Positions 39,009 through 51,138 of a stretch of 64,000 bases of DNA are shown here, in pieces. The translations under genes and the position numbers were made by a program. Under the pieces are notes generated by a model. It did no database searches, had not been told where the DNA came from, and was given only the letters and a program-made list of their open reading frames with translations. The stretch covers positions 1 to 64,000 of the forward strand of contig NZ_JAHRWW010000046.1 in assembly GCF_019104945.1 (NCBI RefSeq). Reading direction: 5' to 3'. The stretch's first letter is position 1, and the number at the start of each line of letters is the position of its first letter. This stretch comes from Thermomonas sp. (GTDB taxonomy: Bacteria > Pseudomonadota > Gammaproteobacteria > Xanthomonadales > Xanthomonadaceae).

Positions 39009-39728
39009 ATGGGACGTGGCCCCTCCATTGCCGCCCGCAAGGGCGCACAAGATGCACAGCGCGGTAAAATTTTTACCAAAGTCATTCGCGAAATTTCGGT
39101 AGCGGCACGCGCCGGTGGAGGCGACCCGCATAGCAATCCGCGTCTGCGTTCGGCCATTGATAAAGGCCTGTCGGCCAATATGACCAAAGACGTGATCGAG
39201 CGCGCCATCAAGAAGGCCACGGGCGAACTGGAAGGCGTGGTGTATGAAGAAATTCGTTACGAGGGCTACGGTGCGGGTGGTGTGGCGGTGATCGTGGATT
39301 GCCTTACCGATAACCGCGTGCGCACCGTGTCGGACGTGCGTCATGCGTTCACCAAATTCCACGGCAACCTAGGCACCGAAGGCTCGGTGGCGTTTATGTT
39401 CAAGAAGCTCGGTGTGCTGAGCTACGACGCCGGAGCCAATGAAGACGCCATCACTGAAGCCGCGATCGAAGCTGGTGCCGATGACGTGGTGGTGTATCCC
39501 GAAGACGGCGCAATCGATGTGTTAACCACGCCCGACACCTTTGCCGAAGTCAAAGCCGCACTGGAAGCCGCCGGCCTTGCGCCGGGCTTTGCCGAAATCA
39601 CCATGCGCGCCGATAACGACAGCAAGGTAGAGGGGGAAGTGGCTGAGCAGGTGCAGAAGTTGCTGCACTGGCTGGAAGATATGGATGACGTGCAAAACGT
39701 CTACTCCAACGCCGAAGGACTGGGCTGA
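39009..39728 (+). CDS. yebC: YebC/PmpR family protein
   Basis: [34 protein letters not shown]. Confidence 0.95.
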   Translation: MGRGPSIAARKGAQDAQRGKIFTKVIREISVAARAGGGDPHSNPRLRSAIDKGLSANMTKDVIERAIKKATGELEGVVYEEIRYEGYGAGGVAVIVDCLTDNRVRTVSDVRHAFTKFHGNLGTEGSVAFMFKKLGVLSYDAGANEDAITEAAIEAGADDVVVYPEDGAIDVLTTPDTFAEVKAALEAAGLAPGFAEITMRADNDSKVEGEVAEQVQKLLHWLEDMDDVQNVYSNAEGLG

Positions 39729-39756
39729 TCTCGGTCGATCGAGAGCAGGCCGCGCC

Positions 39757-40332
39757 ATGACGCAGCCCATTATTGCCACCATGCAGAAGTCTGCGCCGAT
39801 TCGGGTGCTGGGGATCGACCCCGGCTCCCAGCGTACCGGTGTGGGCATTATTGACGTATTGGCCGACGGGCGCACGCAGCATGTTCATCACCAGCCGCTG
39901 GTGTTGTTGGGGGAGGAAAGCTTCCCACTGCGCCTGCGCAAATTGCTCGATGGGCTGTGGGCGTTGATCGAGCAATATCAGCCGGATGAAGTGGCCGTGG
40001 AGCAGGTGTTCTTATCCAATAATGCGATGAGCGCGCTCAAACTTGGGCAGGCCCGTGGCGCTGCGGTAGCGGCCTGCGTGGCACGTGATTTACCCGTGAG
40101 TGAATATGCCGCCAAAGAGATCAAACTGGCCTTGGTGGGCAGTGGCGGTGCAGATAAAGCGCAAGTGCAGCATATGGTTGGCGCAATGCTGGGGCTTTCT
40201 GGCAAGCTGCAAGCCGATGCTGCCGACGCGTTAGCGGTGGCCATTACCCATGCGCACGTACGCGCCAGCGCGCAGCGCTTGGGTGTGGCTGAGCGCTTGG
40301 CCTGGGGGCGAAAAGGTAGGGGGCGGAGATGA
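39757..40332 (+). CDS. ruvC: Holliday junction resolvase RuvC
   Basis: [52 protein letters not shown]. Confidence 0.97.
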   Translation: MTQPIIATMQKSAPIRVLGIDPGSQRTGVGIIDVLADGRTQHVHHQPLVLLGEESFPLRLRKLLDGLWALIEQYQPDEVAVEQVFLSNNAMSALKLGQARGAAVAACVARDLPVSEYAAKEIKLALVGSGGADKAQVQHMVGAMLGLSGKLQADAADALAVAITHAHVRASAQRLGVAERLAWGRKGRGRR

Positions 40333-40916
40333 TTGGGCGTTTGAAAGGTGTGCTGATCCACAAGGCGCCACCGTGGTTGGTAGTGGATGTGCATGGCGTG
40401 GGTTATGAGTTGGAAGCGCCGATGAGCACGTTTTACGACCTGCCCGAACTTGGGCGGGAAGTATTCCTGTTTACTCACTACACGCAAAAAGAAGATTCCG
40501 TCGCGCTGTATGGCTTCCTACGTGAAGCCGAGCGCCGCTTGTTTCGCGATGTGCAAAAAGTATCAGGCATTGGCGCCAAAATCGCGTTGGCGGTTCTATC
40601 GGGTGTTAGCGTCGATGAGTTTGCGCGTTTGCTGCAAACCTCAGATATCACCGCACTAACGCGTATTCCCGGGATCGGTAAAAAAACCGCGGAGCGCATG
40701 GTGGTGGAACTGCGTGACCGCGCCGCTACATTGGGTAGTGGGGCTGTATCAGGCGCGGTAGCACTACCCGGTGATCCTGTTTCAGAAGCCATTACCGCCC
40801 TGCAGGCGCTGGGCTACAAGCCTGCAGAAGCCGAGCGGATGGCAAAAAAAGCGGCCAGCGATGGCGACGACGTGCCCACCATTATTCGCAAAGCGCTACA
40901 GTCTGCGCTGCGCTAA
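40329..40916 (+). CDS. ruvA: Holliday junction helicase subunit RuvA
   Basis: [50 protein letters not shown]. Confidence 0.97.
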   Translation: MIGRLKGVLIHKAPPWLVVDVHGVGYELEAPMSTFYDLPELGREVFLFTHYTQKEDSVALYGFLREAERRLFRDVQKVSGIGAKIALAVLSGVSVDEFARLLQTSDITALTRIPGIGKKTAERMVVELRDRAATLGSGAVSGAVALPGDPVSEAITALQALGYKPAEAERMAKKAASDGDDVPTIIRKALQSALR

Positions 40917-40925
40917 GAGTTGCCT

Positions 40926-42836
40926 ATGAAAAATGACAGTACCACCGTGGCCGCACACAGCCATGCCAGTCATCCTGCCGGCTTGGCTTTGGTCATCGGT
41001 GCCATTGGCGTAGTGTTTGGTGACATCGGTACCAGCCCGCTCTACACCTTGAAAGAAGCGTTCTCGCCGCACTACGGCTTGCAAAACGACCATAACACTG
41101 TGCTTGGCGTGCTGTCGCTGGCATTTTGGGCGCTGAATATCGTGGTGACACTTAAATACGTCACGATCATCATGCGCGCCGATAACGATGGTGAAGGCGG
41201 CATCATGGCGTTGATGGCGCTGGTGCAGCGCACCCTGCGCAATGGTTCACGCTCGGCCTATATCGTGGGGATTTTAGGAATCTTTGGCGCATCGCTATTT
41301 TTTGGCGACGGTGTCATTACCCCGGCGATCACCGTGATGGGCGCGGTGGAAGGGCTGGAGGTTGCTGCGCCCGGGCTCGACGCATTTATCGTGCCAATTA
41401 CCCTTGTTGTGCTCGCTGCGCTATTTGCGGCGCAGCGGTTTGGTACGGCGCGGGTAGGTAAAGTGTTTGGCCCGGTGATGTGCTTGTGGTTTATCGCGCT
41501 GGCGGCCATTGGTGCGTGGAATGTGATCGAAGCGCCTGAGGTGTTGAAAGCGCTCAATCCGTGGTGGGGAATGCGTTTCTTCACCGAACACGGCTGGCAC
41601 GGCATTTTCATTTTTGGTGCGGTGGTGCTGGCGGTGACCGGTGGTGAAGCTCTGTATGCCGATATGGGGCATTTCGGCGCGCCACCGATCCGGCACGGTT
41701 GGTACTTCTTCGTGCTGCCCTGTTTGATGTTGAACTATCTTGGTCAAGGTGCGGTGGTGTTGTTGCGCCCGGATGCCGTGGCAAACCCATTCTTTGAAGC
41801 GGTTCCCGGTTGGGCGCTGTATCCCATGATCGTGCTGGCCACGATGGCGGCGGTCATTGCTTCGCAATCGGTAATTACCGGGGCCTATTCGGTATCGCGT
41901 CAGGCCATGCAGCTGGGCTATATCCCGCGGATGCGGATCAAGCACACCTCACACGACACCATCGGGCAAATCTATATTCCTGCCATCAACTGGGGGTTGG
42001 CGGCTTTGGTATTTGGGTTGGTTCTGGCCTTCCGAAGCTCGTCGAACTTGGCCGTTGCCTATGGCATTTCAGTATCCGCCACGATGTTGATCGACACCTT
42101 GCTGCTGGCCCTGATCGCACGCACTCTGTGGCCGCGTATGCGTTACTGGATTCTGGCACTTTGCGCTGTTTTCTTGGTGCTGGATATTTGTTTTGTGGTG
42201 GCCAATGGCACCAAGCTCATGCAAGGGGCATGGTTCCCGGTGGCACTGGGAATTGTGTTGTTTACCATGATGCGCACTTGGCGGCGCGGCCGCGAGTTGC
42301 TGCGTGAAGAAACCAGTAAGGAAGGTATCAAGCTGGACGTGTTCTTGCCCGGCTTGATGCTGGCCCCGCCAGTGCGGGTGCCGGGCACCGCTGTGTTCCT
42401 AACGGCCAGCCCAAGCGTTACCCCGCATGCGCTGCTGCATAACCTGAAACACAATAAAGTGCTGCACGAACGCAATGTGTTTTTGACGGTAGAAACGCTG
42501 AATATCCCATATGCGCCAGTAGAGCGTCGGTTGAAAATAGAGTCGATCGGAGGAGACGACTTTTACCGTGCCACGGTGCGCTATGGGTTTATGGAAACGC
42601 CCGATGTGCCAGTGGCATTGATGCGCAGCTGTGATCAGTGCGACCTCACCTTCAACCCGATGGATACCACCTATTTCGTAAGCCGCGAAAGCATTGTGGC
42701 GGGCCGCCGTCGCGGCATGCCGATTTGGCGCGACAAATTATTCGCCTTCATGCACCGCAACGCGGCGACGGCAACCAATTTTTTCCGCATCCCCGGCAAT
42801 CGCTTGGTTGAATTGGGTGCGCAGGTAGAAATTTAA
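40926..42836 (+). CDS. kup: Kup-family low-affinity potassium transporter
   Basis: [38 protein letters not shown]. Confidence 0.96.
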   Translation: MKNDSTTVAAHSHASHPAGLALVIGAIGVVFGDIGTSPLYTLKEAFSPHYGLQNDHNTVLGVLSLAFWALNIVVTLKYVTIIMRADNDGEGGIMALMALVQRTLRNGSRSAYIVGILGIFGASLFFGDGVITPAITVMGAVEGLEVAAPGLDAFIVPITLVVLAALFAAQRFGTARVGKVFGPVMCLWFIALAAIGAWNVIEAPEVLKALNPWWGMRFFTEHGWHGIFIFGAVVLAVTGGEALYADMGHFGAPPIRHGWYFFVLPCLMLNYLGQGAVVLLRPDAVANPFFEAVPGWALYPMIVLATMAAVIASQSVITGAYSVSRQAMQLGYIPRMRIKHTSHDTIGQIYIPAINWGLAALVFGLVLAFRSSSNLAVAYGISVSATMLIDTLLLALIARTLWPRMRYWILALCAVFLVLDICFVVANGTKLMQGAWFPVALGIVLFTMMRTWRRGRELLREETSKEGIKLDVFLPGLMLAPPVRVPGTAVFLTASPSVTPHALLHNLKHNKVLHERNVFLTVETLNIPYAPVERRLKIESIGGDDFYRATVRYGFMETPDVPVALMRSCDQCDLTFNPMDTTYFVSRESIVAGRRRGMPIWRDKLFAFMHRNAATATNFFRIPGNRLVELGAQVEI

Positions 42837-44635
42837 TCCTGCGGCGCTTCTGTCAAGCGCCAGGTACCGCGGCCAGCGGCCTTGGCCTGATAAAGTGCGC
42901 CATCGGCAAGCTGTAGTAGCAGCTCCGCATCGGCACTGCCAATGGCGTTTCTGCCAATGCCAATACTGGTGCTGATCTTGAATGTGACCTCCCTGAAGGT
43001 CACAGGTTCGGTCATGGTAGTGATGAGTTTTTGTGCAATAACTTCCAAGTTATGCGAGGAGGTGATGTCTTCGACAAGAATGGCGAACTCATCCCCGCCC
43101 AGCCGAACGGTTAAATCCACCGCGCGCGTACACTGGCGCATGCGCTGGGCAAAAATTTGCAGTGCGTAGTCGCCGGCGGCGTGGCCGTAGCTATCGTTGA
43201 TGTTCTTGAAAAAATCCACATCGCAATACAGCAGGCCAACACTGCTGCGGTTGCGTTTGGCGCGCGCAAGTGCAAGTGTCATGCGCTCTTCAAAGAGCAG
43301 CCGGTTGGCTAGGCCCGTGAGTGGATCGCGGCGCGCCTGTTGCTCCAAGGCTTGCTCGGCTTCGATACGTGAGGTGACGTCGCGCCCCGAGTACACCACG
43401 GCAAAATGCCCGTTTTCTTCAGGCACACTTTGAAGATTGGCGGCCAGCCAGACGTAGTGACCTTGCTTATGGCGGCAGCGATACACGGCGCTCGCTGCGC
43501 CGCCGTGCGCGTAAAGAGGGGAGATGGCGTCTTGCAAAACCGCGACATCTTCCGGGTGAACCAGCTCCCAGCGGATACGTTCAAATTCCTCAGCACTCCA
43601 GCCCAGCATCTCGGTGACGGAAGGGGAGATGTAGTCGAGTGAGCGCGCAGGCCCGATGCGAAGGATAAGGTCACGGGAGTGCTCGGCAAGCATGCGGTAC
43701 TGCTGCTCGCTGCGCTTGAGTGCATGGTTCAAAATGCGGCGCTGAGTCAACACCGATGCGGCGGGGAAGGCCACCATGCAGCACGATAAAAGATAAAGCT
43801 GCAGGGTATGCGTGCGCGATACTTCGCTGGTGACATTAAGCCCGTGCGCAAACGGACCTTGGCCTGCAGCAGTGGCGGTGGTGGCAATCAACGCGATAAG
43901 CGCAATGGCAGGAACAAAGCCACTAAATCGATGGCGCAGCACGCTCACTATCAATAAAGGGAGGAGTGCAAATGAGATAGGGAGAGGGAGTTTGAAAAAA
44001 ACCAGCCATGTGCAAAGTGCAATCAATAGTTGAGTGACCACCAACTCTGCGCGCCGCTTGGGCGGGCCAAAGATGCGCCAGCCTTCAATTCTTGAAACGA
44101 CAGTAAGGGTGCTGAAGATGATTAGCCCGATGACATGGGAGGCGTACCACGTCTCAAAGAGAATCCAAAACGAAGTTGGGCTTGATAAAAACAGATGCCG
44201 CGCAGATGCGGCAATAAGGGCGGGCGCTAGGCAGGCAAGGAAGGTTGCACCAGCAGCGATTCGTATTGTCCGTTTGATCGATGCAAGCTGCGCAACATCT
44301 GGTGCGTACTTGGTAATGAAGTAAGCCGCGCACCACGCATCCAAAAGATTACAAAGGCTAAAGAGTAGACTGACGGCAGCCCCTCGCTGCAGGTAGGTGT
44401 TGACGGCAAAAAAAGCAACGAATGCGCAAGCGAGAAAAATTGGCCATTGCTTCTTCGGTGCGGTGAGCAGTGCGCCCAGTAAAATGCCGCCGGGTACCCA
44501 GAGCATTGAGAATTCAGCAGGGCCAGCTGCAAAACGAATCGACCACCAGCCACTCACTGCGATAAGTAGAGTAAACGCGGCTAATGCTGGAAGCTGTAGT
44601 TGCCTCACTTCCTCGATTTTGCTTGCAGTCCCCAT
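42833..44635 (-). CDS. MASE1-PAS-GGDEF diguanylate cyclase
   Basis: N-terminal TM region, PAS segment [52 protein letters not shown]. Confidence 0.92.
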   Translation of the reverse strand: MGTASKIEEVRQLQLPALAAFTLLIAVSGWWSIRFAAGPAEFSMLWVPGGILLGALLTAPKKQWPIFLACAFVAFFAVNTYLQRGAAVSLLFSLCNLLDAWCAAYFITKYAPDVAQLASIKRTIRIAAGATFLACLAPALIAASARHLFLSSPTSFWILFETWYASHVIGLIIFSTLTVVSRIEGWRIFGPPKRRAELVVTQLLIALCTWLVFFKLPLPISFALLPLLIVSVLRHRFSGFVPAIALIALIATTATAAGQGPFAHGLNVTSEVSRTHTLQLYLLSCCMVAFPAASVLTQRRILNHALKRSEQQYRMLAEHSRDLILRIGPARSLDYISPSVTEMLGWSAEEFERIRWELVHPEDVAVLQDAISPLYAHGGAASAVYRCRHKQGHYVWLAANLQSVPEENGHFAVVYSGRDVTSRIEAEQALEQQARRDPLTGLANRLLFEERMTLALARAKRNRSSVGLLYCDVDFFKNINDSYGHAAGDYALQIFAQRMRQCTRAVDLTVRLGGDEFAILVEDITSSHNLEVIAQKLITTMTEPVTFREVTFKISTSIGIGRNAIGSADAELLLQLADGALYQAKAAGRGTWRLTEAPQD

Positions 44636-44743
44636 TCTGTTACTCGCGCTGGCCGCTAGGTTTCACAATAGAGCTTTGTTGATCAAAAGAAAATGCAGGC
44701 CGCAAGTTGTGGCGTTCGTGTGGCAGTGGGTGATAATGACACG

Positions 44744-45778
44744 ATGACCGACTCCCGCCTCATTGCCCCCGCTGAAACCCGTGACGACGCCGCGCTGGAA
44801 GCCAGCATTCGCCCGAAGTCGTTGTCCGAATACCTCGGCCAACAGCCGGTGCGCGAGCAGATGCAGATCTACATCGAGGCCGCCAAGGGCCGCGGCGAGG
44901 CGCTGGATCATGTGCTGATCTTCGGCCCGCCGGGCCTCGGCAAGACCACGCTGTCGCACGTCATCGCCAACGAGCTGGGGGTCAACCTGCGGGTGACGTC
45001 CGGGCCGGTAATCGAGAAAGCAGGCGATCTTGCCGCGCTGCTCACCAACCTGCAGCCGCATGACGTGCTGTTTGTCGATGAGATCCATCGGCTGTCGCCG
45101 GTGGTGGAGGAAATCCTCTACCCGGCGATGGAAGATTGTCAGATCGATATCATGATCGGCGAAGGCCCGGCCGCGCGCTCGATCAAGCTCGACCTGCCGC
45201 CGTTCACTCTGATCGGCGCCACCACCCGCGCCGGTCTGCTCACCGCGCCGCTACGCGATCGCTTCGGCATCGTGCAGCGGCTGGAGTTCTATTCGGCCGA
45301 GGAACTGGCCCGCATCGTGCGGCGCTCGGCGCAGATCCTCGGCATTGCCTGCGACGCCGACGGCGCGGCCGAGCTGGCGCGGCGTTCGCGCGGCACCCCG
45401 CGCATCGCCAACCGGCTGCTGCGGCGGGTGCGCGACTACGCGCAAGTGAAGGGCAATGGCACGATCGATGCGGGCATCGCGCGTGCGGCGATGGACATGC
45501 TGAAGGTCGATCCAGAAGGCTTCGATGAGCTGGACCGGCGCATGCTGGGCATTATCATCGACGCCTTCGATGGTGGCCCGGTCGGGGTGGAATCACTCGC
45601 AGCGGCACTCTCAGAAGAGCGCGGTACGCTGGAAGACGTGATCGAACCCTATCTGATCCAGCAAGGCTTCCTAGTGCGCACCGCGCGCGGGCGCATGGCC
45701 ACGTCTAAAGCGTACCGTCACCTTGGCTTCAAGCCCAAAGCAGGCCCGGGTCCATTGTTCGAGAACGCAGATGGCTGA
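44744..45778 (+). CDS. ruvB: Holliday junction helicase subunit RuvB
   Basis: [57 protein letters not shown]. Confidence 0.97.
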   Translation: MTDSRLIAPAETRDDAALEASIRPKSLSEYLGQQPVREQMQIYIEAAKGRGEALDHVLIFGPPGLGKTTLSHVIANELGVNLRVTSGPVIEKAGDLAALLTNLQPHDVLFVDEIHRLSPVVEEILYPAMEDCQIDIMIGEGPAARSIKLDLPPFTLIGATTRAGLLTAPLRDRFGIVQRLEFYSAEELARIVRRSAQILGIACDADGAAELARRSRGTPRIANRLLRRVRDYAQVKGNGTIDAGIARAAMDMLKVDPEGFDELDRRMLGIIIDAFDGGPVGVESLAAALSEERGTLEDVIEPYLIQQGFLVRTARGRMATSKAYRHLGFKPKAGPGPLFENADG

Positions 45779-46187
45779 CTGTTTTTCACTTCCCGTACGC
45801 ATCTATTGGGAAGATACCGACGCCGGTGGCGTGGTTTATCATGCGCAGTACCTTGCCTTCATGGAGCGCGCGCGCACCGAATGGCTGCGCGGATTGGGCC
45901 TGCATCAAGAAGCCTTGAAGCATGAGGCCGACCTCGTTTTCGTGGTGCGGGCCATGGAAGTGGATTTCCGCAGCCCGGCGCGGCTGGACGATCAGCTTTC
46001 GGTCAGCGTGCGCCTGCTTGAATGTCGAGGGGCTAGCCTGCTACTGACACAGCGGGTTGAACGCAACGGTGTGTTACTGGTTGAAGCGAACGTAAAAATT
46101 GCGGCTCTGCGCGCTTCCAATTTTCGCCCACGTGCGTTACCTGAATTTTTACTGCCACAACTTAAATCTCTGGTGGAGACTGTTTGA
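45771..46187 (+). CDS. ybgC: Tol-Pal-associated acyl-CoA thioesterase
   Basis: [33 protein letters not shown]. Confidence 0.95.
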   Translation: MADCFSLPVRIYWEDTDAGGVVYHAQYLAFMERARTEWLRGLGLHQEALKHEADLVFVVRAMEVDFRSPARLDDQLSVSVRLLECRGASLLLTQRVERNGVLLVEANVKIAALRASNFRPRALPEFLLPQLKSLVETV

Positions 46188-46975
46188 TGTTTGTTTCAAC
46201 CCTGCTGCAATCCTTGCCAGAGGCGCTGCCTGAAAGTGGCACCGCGACAACCGTTGAACTGGCCAATAACGCGGCGCCGGCGGCGGCCGTTCATGGCGAC
46301 CAAGGCCTCAATATTCTGCAGCTCGTGCTGCACGCCAGTTTGCCGGTGCAATTGGTGATGAGCCTGTTACTGCTGGCTTCGCTGGCGTCGTGGGTCATTA
46401 TTCTGCGCAAAAAGCGGGTGTTAGACCGCGCCGAGCAAGAGGCCGATCGTTTCGAAGAAGCGTTTTGGTCGGGCACCGAACTTTCCAAGCTGTATGCTGC
46501 GGCCACCGAGCGCAACCGTCAGGTGGAAGGGCTAGAGGCGATTTTTGAAGCCGGGATGCGCGAGTTCAACCGCCTGCGCCAGCGCCGCGGGGTGGACGCG
46601 CGTATGCCGCTGGAAGGCGCGCAGCGCGGCATGCGTGCGGCAGGCTCGCGTGAGCTGGACGGGCTGGAACGCAACCTCGAATTTCTTGCCAACGTCGGTT
46701 CGATCAGCCCCTATGTGGGTCTGTTTGGCACCGTCTGGGGCATCATGATTTCCTTCCAAGGCCTTGCCAGCATGAAGGAAGCCACCATCGCCACGGTGGC
46801 GCCGGGCATCTCGGAGGCGCTGGTGGCCACGGCTATGGGCCTGTTCGCGGCGATCCCGGCGGTGTGGGCGTATAACCGCTTCGCCACCCGCGCCGAGCGT
46901 ATGGCGGTGCGTTATGAAACCTTCGGCGAAGAGTTCTCCTCTATCCTGCAGCGCCAAACCAGCGGCGACGAGTAA
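46187..46975 (+). CDS. tolQ: TolQ
   Basis: MotA/TolQ/ExbB proton-channel pattern; VGLFGTVWGIMISFQGLA. Confidence 0.95.
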   Translation: MFVSTLLQSLPEALPESGTATTVELANNAAPAAAVHGDQGLNILQLVLHASLPVQLVMSLLLLASLASWVIILRKKRVLDRAEQEADRFEEAFWSGTELSKLYAAATERNRQVEGLEAIFEAGMREFNRLRQRRGVDARMPLEGAQRGMRAAGSRELDGLERNLEFLANVGSISPYVGLFGTVWGIMISFQGLASMKEATIATVAPGISEALVATAMGLFAAIPAVWAYNRFATRAERMAVRYETFGEEFSSILQRQTSGDE

Positions 46976-46980
46976 GCCAG

Positions 46981-47430
46981 ATGGCCACTCTTTCCGTACG
47001 CAGGCGGCGTAAACGCAAGCTGCAGTCCGACATCAACGTGGTGCCCTACATCGACGTGATGCTGGTGCTGCTCATCATCTTTATGGTCACCGCGCCGCTA
47101 CTCAACGTGGGCGTGGACGTCAACCTGCCACAAGCCGATGCCAAGTCGCTGGAGCAAAATAAAAAGCAGCCGGTGGTGGTGCAGGTGAATAAAGACGGCG
47201 CGCTGGCGATCACCTACGAAGGCGTAGATCGCCCGCAGCGCGTGAACGAAGCCGAGCTGGTGGCCAAGGTGCGCGCCTTTGTCGAGGCCGACCCCAATGT
47301 GCCGGTCTATGTGGCAGGCGACCGCGACGTGAGCTATCAAACTGTTTATGCCGTGCTTTCACTGCTGCAGCGTGATGCCAAAGTACCGCGTGCGGGTTTG
47401 ATGGGCGCGCCGGTACAGTCCGGGCAGTAA
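46981..47430 (+). CDS. tolR: TolR
   Basis: SDINVVPYIDVMLVLLIIFMVTAP. Confidence 0.96.
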   Translation: MATLSVRRRRKRKLQSDINVVPYIDVMLVLLIIFMVTAPLLNVGVDVNLPQADAKSLEQNKKQPVVVQVNKDGALAITYEGVDRPQRVNEAELVAKVRAFVEADPNVPVYVAGDRDVSYQTVYAVLSLLQRDAKVPRAGLMGAPVQSGQ

Positions 47431-47440
47431 TGGGGCGCTT

Positions 47441-48325
47441 GTGAGGCAGACCCGTACCGATACCTCGATCGCCATCGTGCAGGCCGTGCTCCTGCACGCG
47501 TTGCTGTTTGCCCTGATGTTTGCGGGGTTGCAGTGGTCGCGCAGCAGCGTACCGCTGTCGGCGGAAGGTGAGCCGGTTGAAGCCGATCTGGTGACGATGT
47601 CGGACTTAAGCGCCTCCATGCAGCGCGCATTAAAACGCCCGGTGAAGGAAGAAGCTCCTGCGCCAACACCTAAGCCCGAGCCGAAGCCCCTCCCCGAGCC
47701 GCTGCCTGAAGAAGTGCCCGCGCCGAAAGAACTGCCGCCACCCGTGCCCGAGCCCGCGCCGGTGGAACAAGAGCGCGTGCAGCGCAATGCCGAGGCGCCA
47801 CCAGTAAAGAAGGTGACGAAAGAGCAAGAAGAAAAGCGCAAACAGCCGCCGCAAGTAGAGCTCAACGCAAAAAACAAGCAAAGCGCGCTGGAACGGCAAA
47901 AACAGCAGCAGCTGGAAGAAATTCGCAAGCTGCGCGAGCAGGCCAGCAAAGACCGCAGCATGGCCGAGCAGCGCGCCCAACAGCAGGTCGATGCGCGCGG
48001 CACCAAACAGACGCCCTCGCCGGGGAATCGCGGCACCGACCCAAGCCTTTCCGCCAAATATGCCGCCGCCTTGCAGCAAGCCATCTTGCGGCAATGGACG
48101 CGCCCGGAAACCGTACCCCTAGGGCAGCGCTGCCGCATCTCTATTCGGCAAATCCCCGGCGGTGAAGTCACCGACGTGGATATTTCGCCCACCTGCCCAT
48201 TTGATGCACTGGGACGGCGGTCGGTAGAGGCGGCCGTATTGAAGGCCTCGCCGCTGCCTTACGCGGGTTTTGAAAATGTATTTAATCGCAACCTTGAGCT
48301 GAATTTCGTAGCAGAAGACCGATAA
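47441..48325 (+). CDS. tolA: TolA
   Basis: TM plus Pro/Glu- and Lys/Gln-rich coiled coil, C-terminal TonB-like domain; position in tol cluster. Confidence 0.92.
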   Translation: MRQTRTDTSIAIVQAVLLHALLFALMFAGLQWSRSSVPLSAEGEPVEADLVTMSDLSASMQRALKRPVKEEAPAPTPKPEPKPLPEPLPEEVPAPKELPPPVPEPAPVEQERVQRNAEAPPVKKVTKEQEEKRKQPPQVELNAKNKQSALERQKQQQLEEIRKLREQASKDRSMAEQRAQQQVDARGTKQTPSPGNRGTDPSLSAKYAAALQQAILRQWTRPETVPLGQRCRISIRQIPGGEVTDVDISPTCPFDALGRRSVEAAVLKASPLPYAGFENVFNRNLELNFVAEDR

Positions 48326-48432
48326 TCCCGGTTTCTAGAGGCTTTTTAGCCCCTTAGTCCGCTGGCGTTCATGCATTCTTCACCAATTTCGCGCATCCTG
48401 TTCATCTTGCTGTCGAGAAAACGCCGGATCTT

Positions 48433-49743
48433 ATGAATTCAATCCGTTGTCGCACTGCGTCGCTAGCCCTATTGCTTGCCGCCCTGCTGCCCGTGGCGGC
48501 GTTTGCGCAGTCTAAAGGGCTCGAAATCGACATCGTAGGCGGCAATGCAGCAGCGCTTCCTATTGCTGTGGTGCCGTTTGGCGGCAATTGCGGGGATACC
48601 GATGTAGGCGATGTGGTGCGCGCCGATCTCGCGCGCTCCGGCCAATTTCGTTCCCCCGAACCGGCCAGCCTGCCGGAGCGCCCGGTGCAGGGCAGCGAAG
48701 TGGCTTACCCCACCTGGCGCATGCTCAAACAAGATTTCTTGCTGATTGGCCGCTGCATTGCAAGCGGCGATAGTTACCGCACCGAATACGAACTCTTTGA
48801 TGTAGCCAAACAGGAGCGCTTACTGGGCTTTGCGCTCTCCGCGCCGGGCAGTGCCATGCGCGATGTGGCGCACCAGATCAGCGATGCCGTGTATGAGAAA
48901 ATTCTTGGCGTGCCGGGTGCGTTCTGGACGCGCATTGCTTATGTCACCTCCAGCGGGCTGGGGCGTGACACCAAATATGCACTGATGGTGGCCGATTCCG
49001 ATGGTTTTAACCCGCGCGCTGTGGTCAATTCACGCGAGCCGCTGCTGTCACCTTCATGGAGCCCGGACGGGCGCAAGCTCACTTACGTGAGTTTTGAGGG
49101 CGGTAATTCGGGTATCTGGGTTCAAGACATTGCCAGCGGCAGCCGCAACCGCATCACCAGCTTCCGCGGCATCAATGGCGCGCCCAGCTTTTCACCCGAT
49201 GGTTCAAAGCTGGCGATGAGCCTGTCGAAAGGCGGCAACCCCGATATTTACGTGATGGACTTGGGCAGCAAGCACCTTACCCAGGTGACCAATCATTTCG
49301 GGATCGATACCGAGCCGGTGTGGACCCCCGACGGTGCTAGCCTGTATTTCACCTCAGACCGCGGCGGCCGCCCGCAGATTTACCAAGTGTCTTCCAGCGG
49401 CGGCAGCGCCAGCCGGGTGACGTTTGAAGGCAACTATAACGCCAGCCCGTCGCTTTCATTCGACGGCAAAAAGCTCGCCACGGCGCAAGGTGCAGGCAAT
49501 GTCTATCGCGTCGCGCTGATGGACCGCAGTACCGGAAGCCCGCGCTGGAGCATGCTCTCGCCCGGCTCGATGGACGAATCACCTAGCTTTGCGCCCAATG
49601 GCGCGATGCTGCTCTACGCCGCGCGTGAAGGGCGCCGTGGCGTGCTGTATGCCGTATCTGCCGATGGCCGTGTTCGCCAGCGGCTTATGTTGGCCGAAGG
49701 TGATGTGCGCGAACCGGCATGGTCCCCCTACCGGAAGCGTTAG
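48433..49743 (+). CDS. tolB: TolB
   Basis: Signal peptide; WD40-like [31 protein letters not shown] repeats. Confidence 0.96.
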   Translation: MNSIRCRTASLALLLAALLPVAAFAQSKGLEIDIVGGNAAALPIAVVPFGGNCGDTDVGDVVRADLARSGQFRSPEPASLPERPVQGSEVAYPTWRMLKQDFLLIGRCIASGDSYRTEYELFDVAKQERLLGFALSAPGSAMRDVAHQISDAVYEKILGVPGAFWTRIAYVTSSGLGRDTKYALMVADSDGFNPRAVVNSREPLLSPSWSPDGRKLTYVSFEGGNSGIWVQDIASGSRNRITSFRGINGAPSFSPDGSKLAMSLSKGGNPDIYVMDLGSKHLTQVTNHFGIDTEPVWTPDGASLYFTSDRGGRPQIYQVSSSGGSASRVTFEGNYNASPSLSFDGKKLATAQGAGNVYRVALMDRSTGSPRWSMLSPGSMDESPSFAPNGAMLLYAAREGRRGVLYAVSADGRVRQRLMLAEGDVREPAWSPYRKR

Positions 49744-49762
49744 TCTCACGCCCTAAAGACAT

Positions 49763-49797
49763 CTGAACCGGCTAGACTGGCCGGATTCAGCTTTTTT
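49763..49797 (+). terminator. Terminator-like hairpin between tolB and pal
   Basis: CTGAACCGGC-TAGACTG-GCCGG(A)TTCAG followed by CTTTTTT. Confidence 0.7.
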
Positions 49798-49822
49798 GTA
49801 ATACCACGACGAGGAATTACCC

Positions 49823-50350
49823 ATGGCTGTTTCCATCCCCAATGTTGCACGTGTGTTGACGCTGGCCGTTCTGGCCTCGGCAGTCGCTGTTGGCTGCTCG
49901 AAGAAAGTCAAAGAAACCCCCCCGGCTCCGCAGGTTGAAGCCCCGGCTGCTGCGCCCCAAGAAGCACCGAAGTCCGGCGTGTACACCCCGGCCGACCTCG
50001 ACAGCGATGCCTGCTTGATCCAGCGCACGATCTACTTCGATCTGGACAAAGACCTGGTGAAGCCGGAGTTTGCCGCGATCATGAACTGCCACGCCAAGTA
50101 CCTGCGTGACCGTCCGAGCGCCCGCCTGCGTCTGGAAGGCAATGCCGACGAGCGCGGTAGCCGTGAATACAACCTTGGCCTCGGCGAGCGCCGTGGCAAT
50201 GCGGTGAACTCCGCACTGCAGGCCAACGGTGGTTCGCCGTCGCAGCTGACCGTGATCAGCTACGGTGAAGAACGCCCGGTGTGCAACGATTCCAACGAAG
50301 CGTGCTGGTCGAAGAACCGCCGCGTTGAACTGATCTACACCGAGAAGTGA
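49823..50350 (+). CDS. pal: Peptidoglycan-associated lipoprotein
   Basis: Lipobox VAVGCSKK; YFDLDKDLVKPEF...GNADERGSREYNLGLGERRGNAV. Confidence 0.96.
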   Translation: MAVSIPNVARVLTLAVLASAVAVGCSKKVKETPPAPQVEAPAAAPQEAPKSGVYTPADLDSDACLIQRTIYFDLDKDLVKPEFAAIMNCHAKYLRDRPSARLRLEGNADERGSREYNLGLGERRGNAVNSALQANGGSPSQLTVISYGEERPVCNDSNEACWSKNRRVELIYTEK

Positions 50351-51129
50351 TGCGCCGTTCGGCCATCCTTTGTGTGGCAGCGGCGGTGCTTTTAGCACCG
50401 TCGCTCGCCTCTGCGCAGCGCGTCAGCCTAGCCGACCGGGTAGCCGCTCTTGAAACGCGCGCAGCAGGAGACCAAAGCGGTACCGAGTTGGTCAACCAAA
50501 TGACCCAGCTACGGCAAGAGGTGCAAGACCTACGCGGCCAGTTGGAAGAACTGCAGCAGCAGTTGGAAAAGAACAAGCAAAGCCAGCGTGCGCAATACCT
50601 CGATCTAAGCGGGCGCTTGGATCGCCTAGAAGGGGGTACTCCCGCACCCGCGCAAGCGTCGGTGCCAGTGTCAGAAACCCCTGCTCCAGCCGTTGCAGCG
50701 CCTACCGTATCTGCAGCCGCCTCTTCAGCACCTGCCGCAAAAGACGAGCAAAGTGCGTATAACCACGCATTCGAAGCACTGAAGTCGGGCGACTACGTCG
50801 AGTCGGCGCGGCGTCTGCACGCGTTCTTGGACTCGTTTCCCAGTGGCCAATTGGCCGCCAATGCGCTGTATTGGCTGGGTGAAAGTTATTACGTGACGCA
50901 GAACTATGCGTTGGCCGCCGATCAGTTCAAAGCACTGCTTGGCCGCTACCCCACCCACGATAAAGCCCCCGGCGCGTTGCTCAAATTGGGCCTTTCGCAG
51001 CAGGGCTTGCGGCACACCGATGCAGCCGTGGCCACGCTTCGGCAAGTCATTCAGCGCTACCCTAATTCCGATGTGGCACGCATCGCCGATGAACGGCTGC
51101 GTTCGATTCAGTTCACAAGCAGCCGTTAA
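50350..51129 (+). CDS. cpoB: Cell division coordinator CpoB (YbgF)
   Basis: Signal peptide, coiled coil, TPR: YNHAFEALKSGDYVESARRLHAFLDSFPSGQLAANALYWLGESYY. Confidence 0.94.
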   Translation: MRRSAILCVAAAVLLAPSLASAQRVSLADRVAALETRAAGDQSGTELVNQMTQLRQEVQDLRGQLEELQQQLEKNKQSQRAQYLDLSGRLDRLEGGTPAPAQASVPVSETPAPAVAAPTVSAAASSAPAAKDEQSAYNHAFEALKSGDYVESARRLHAFLDSFPSGQLAANALYWLGESYYVTQNYALAADQFKALLGRYPTHDKAPGALLKLGLSQQGLRHTDAAVATLRQVIQRYPNSDVARIADERLRSIQFTSSR

Positions 51130-51138
51130 ACTAAGCCA

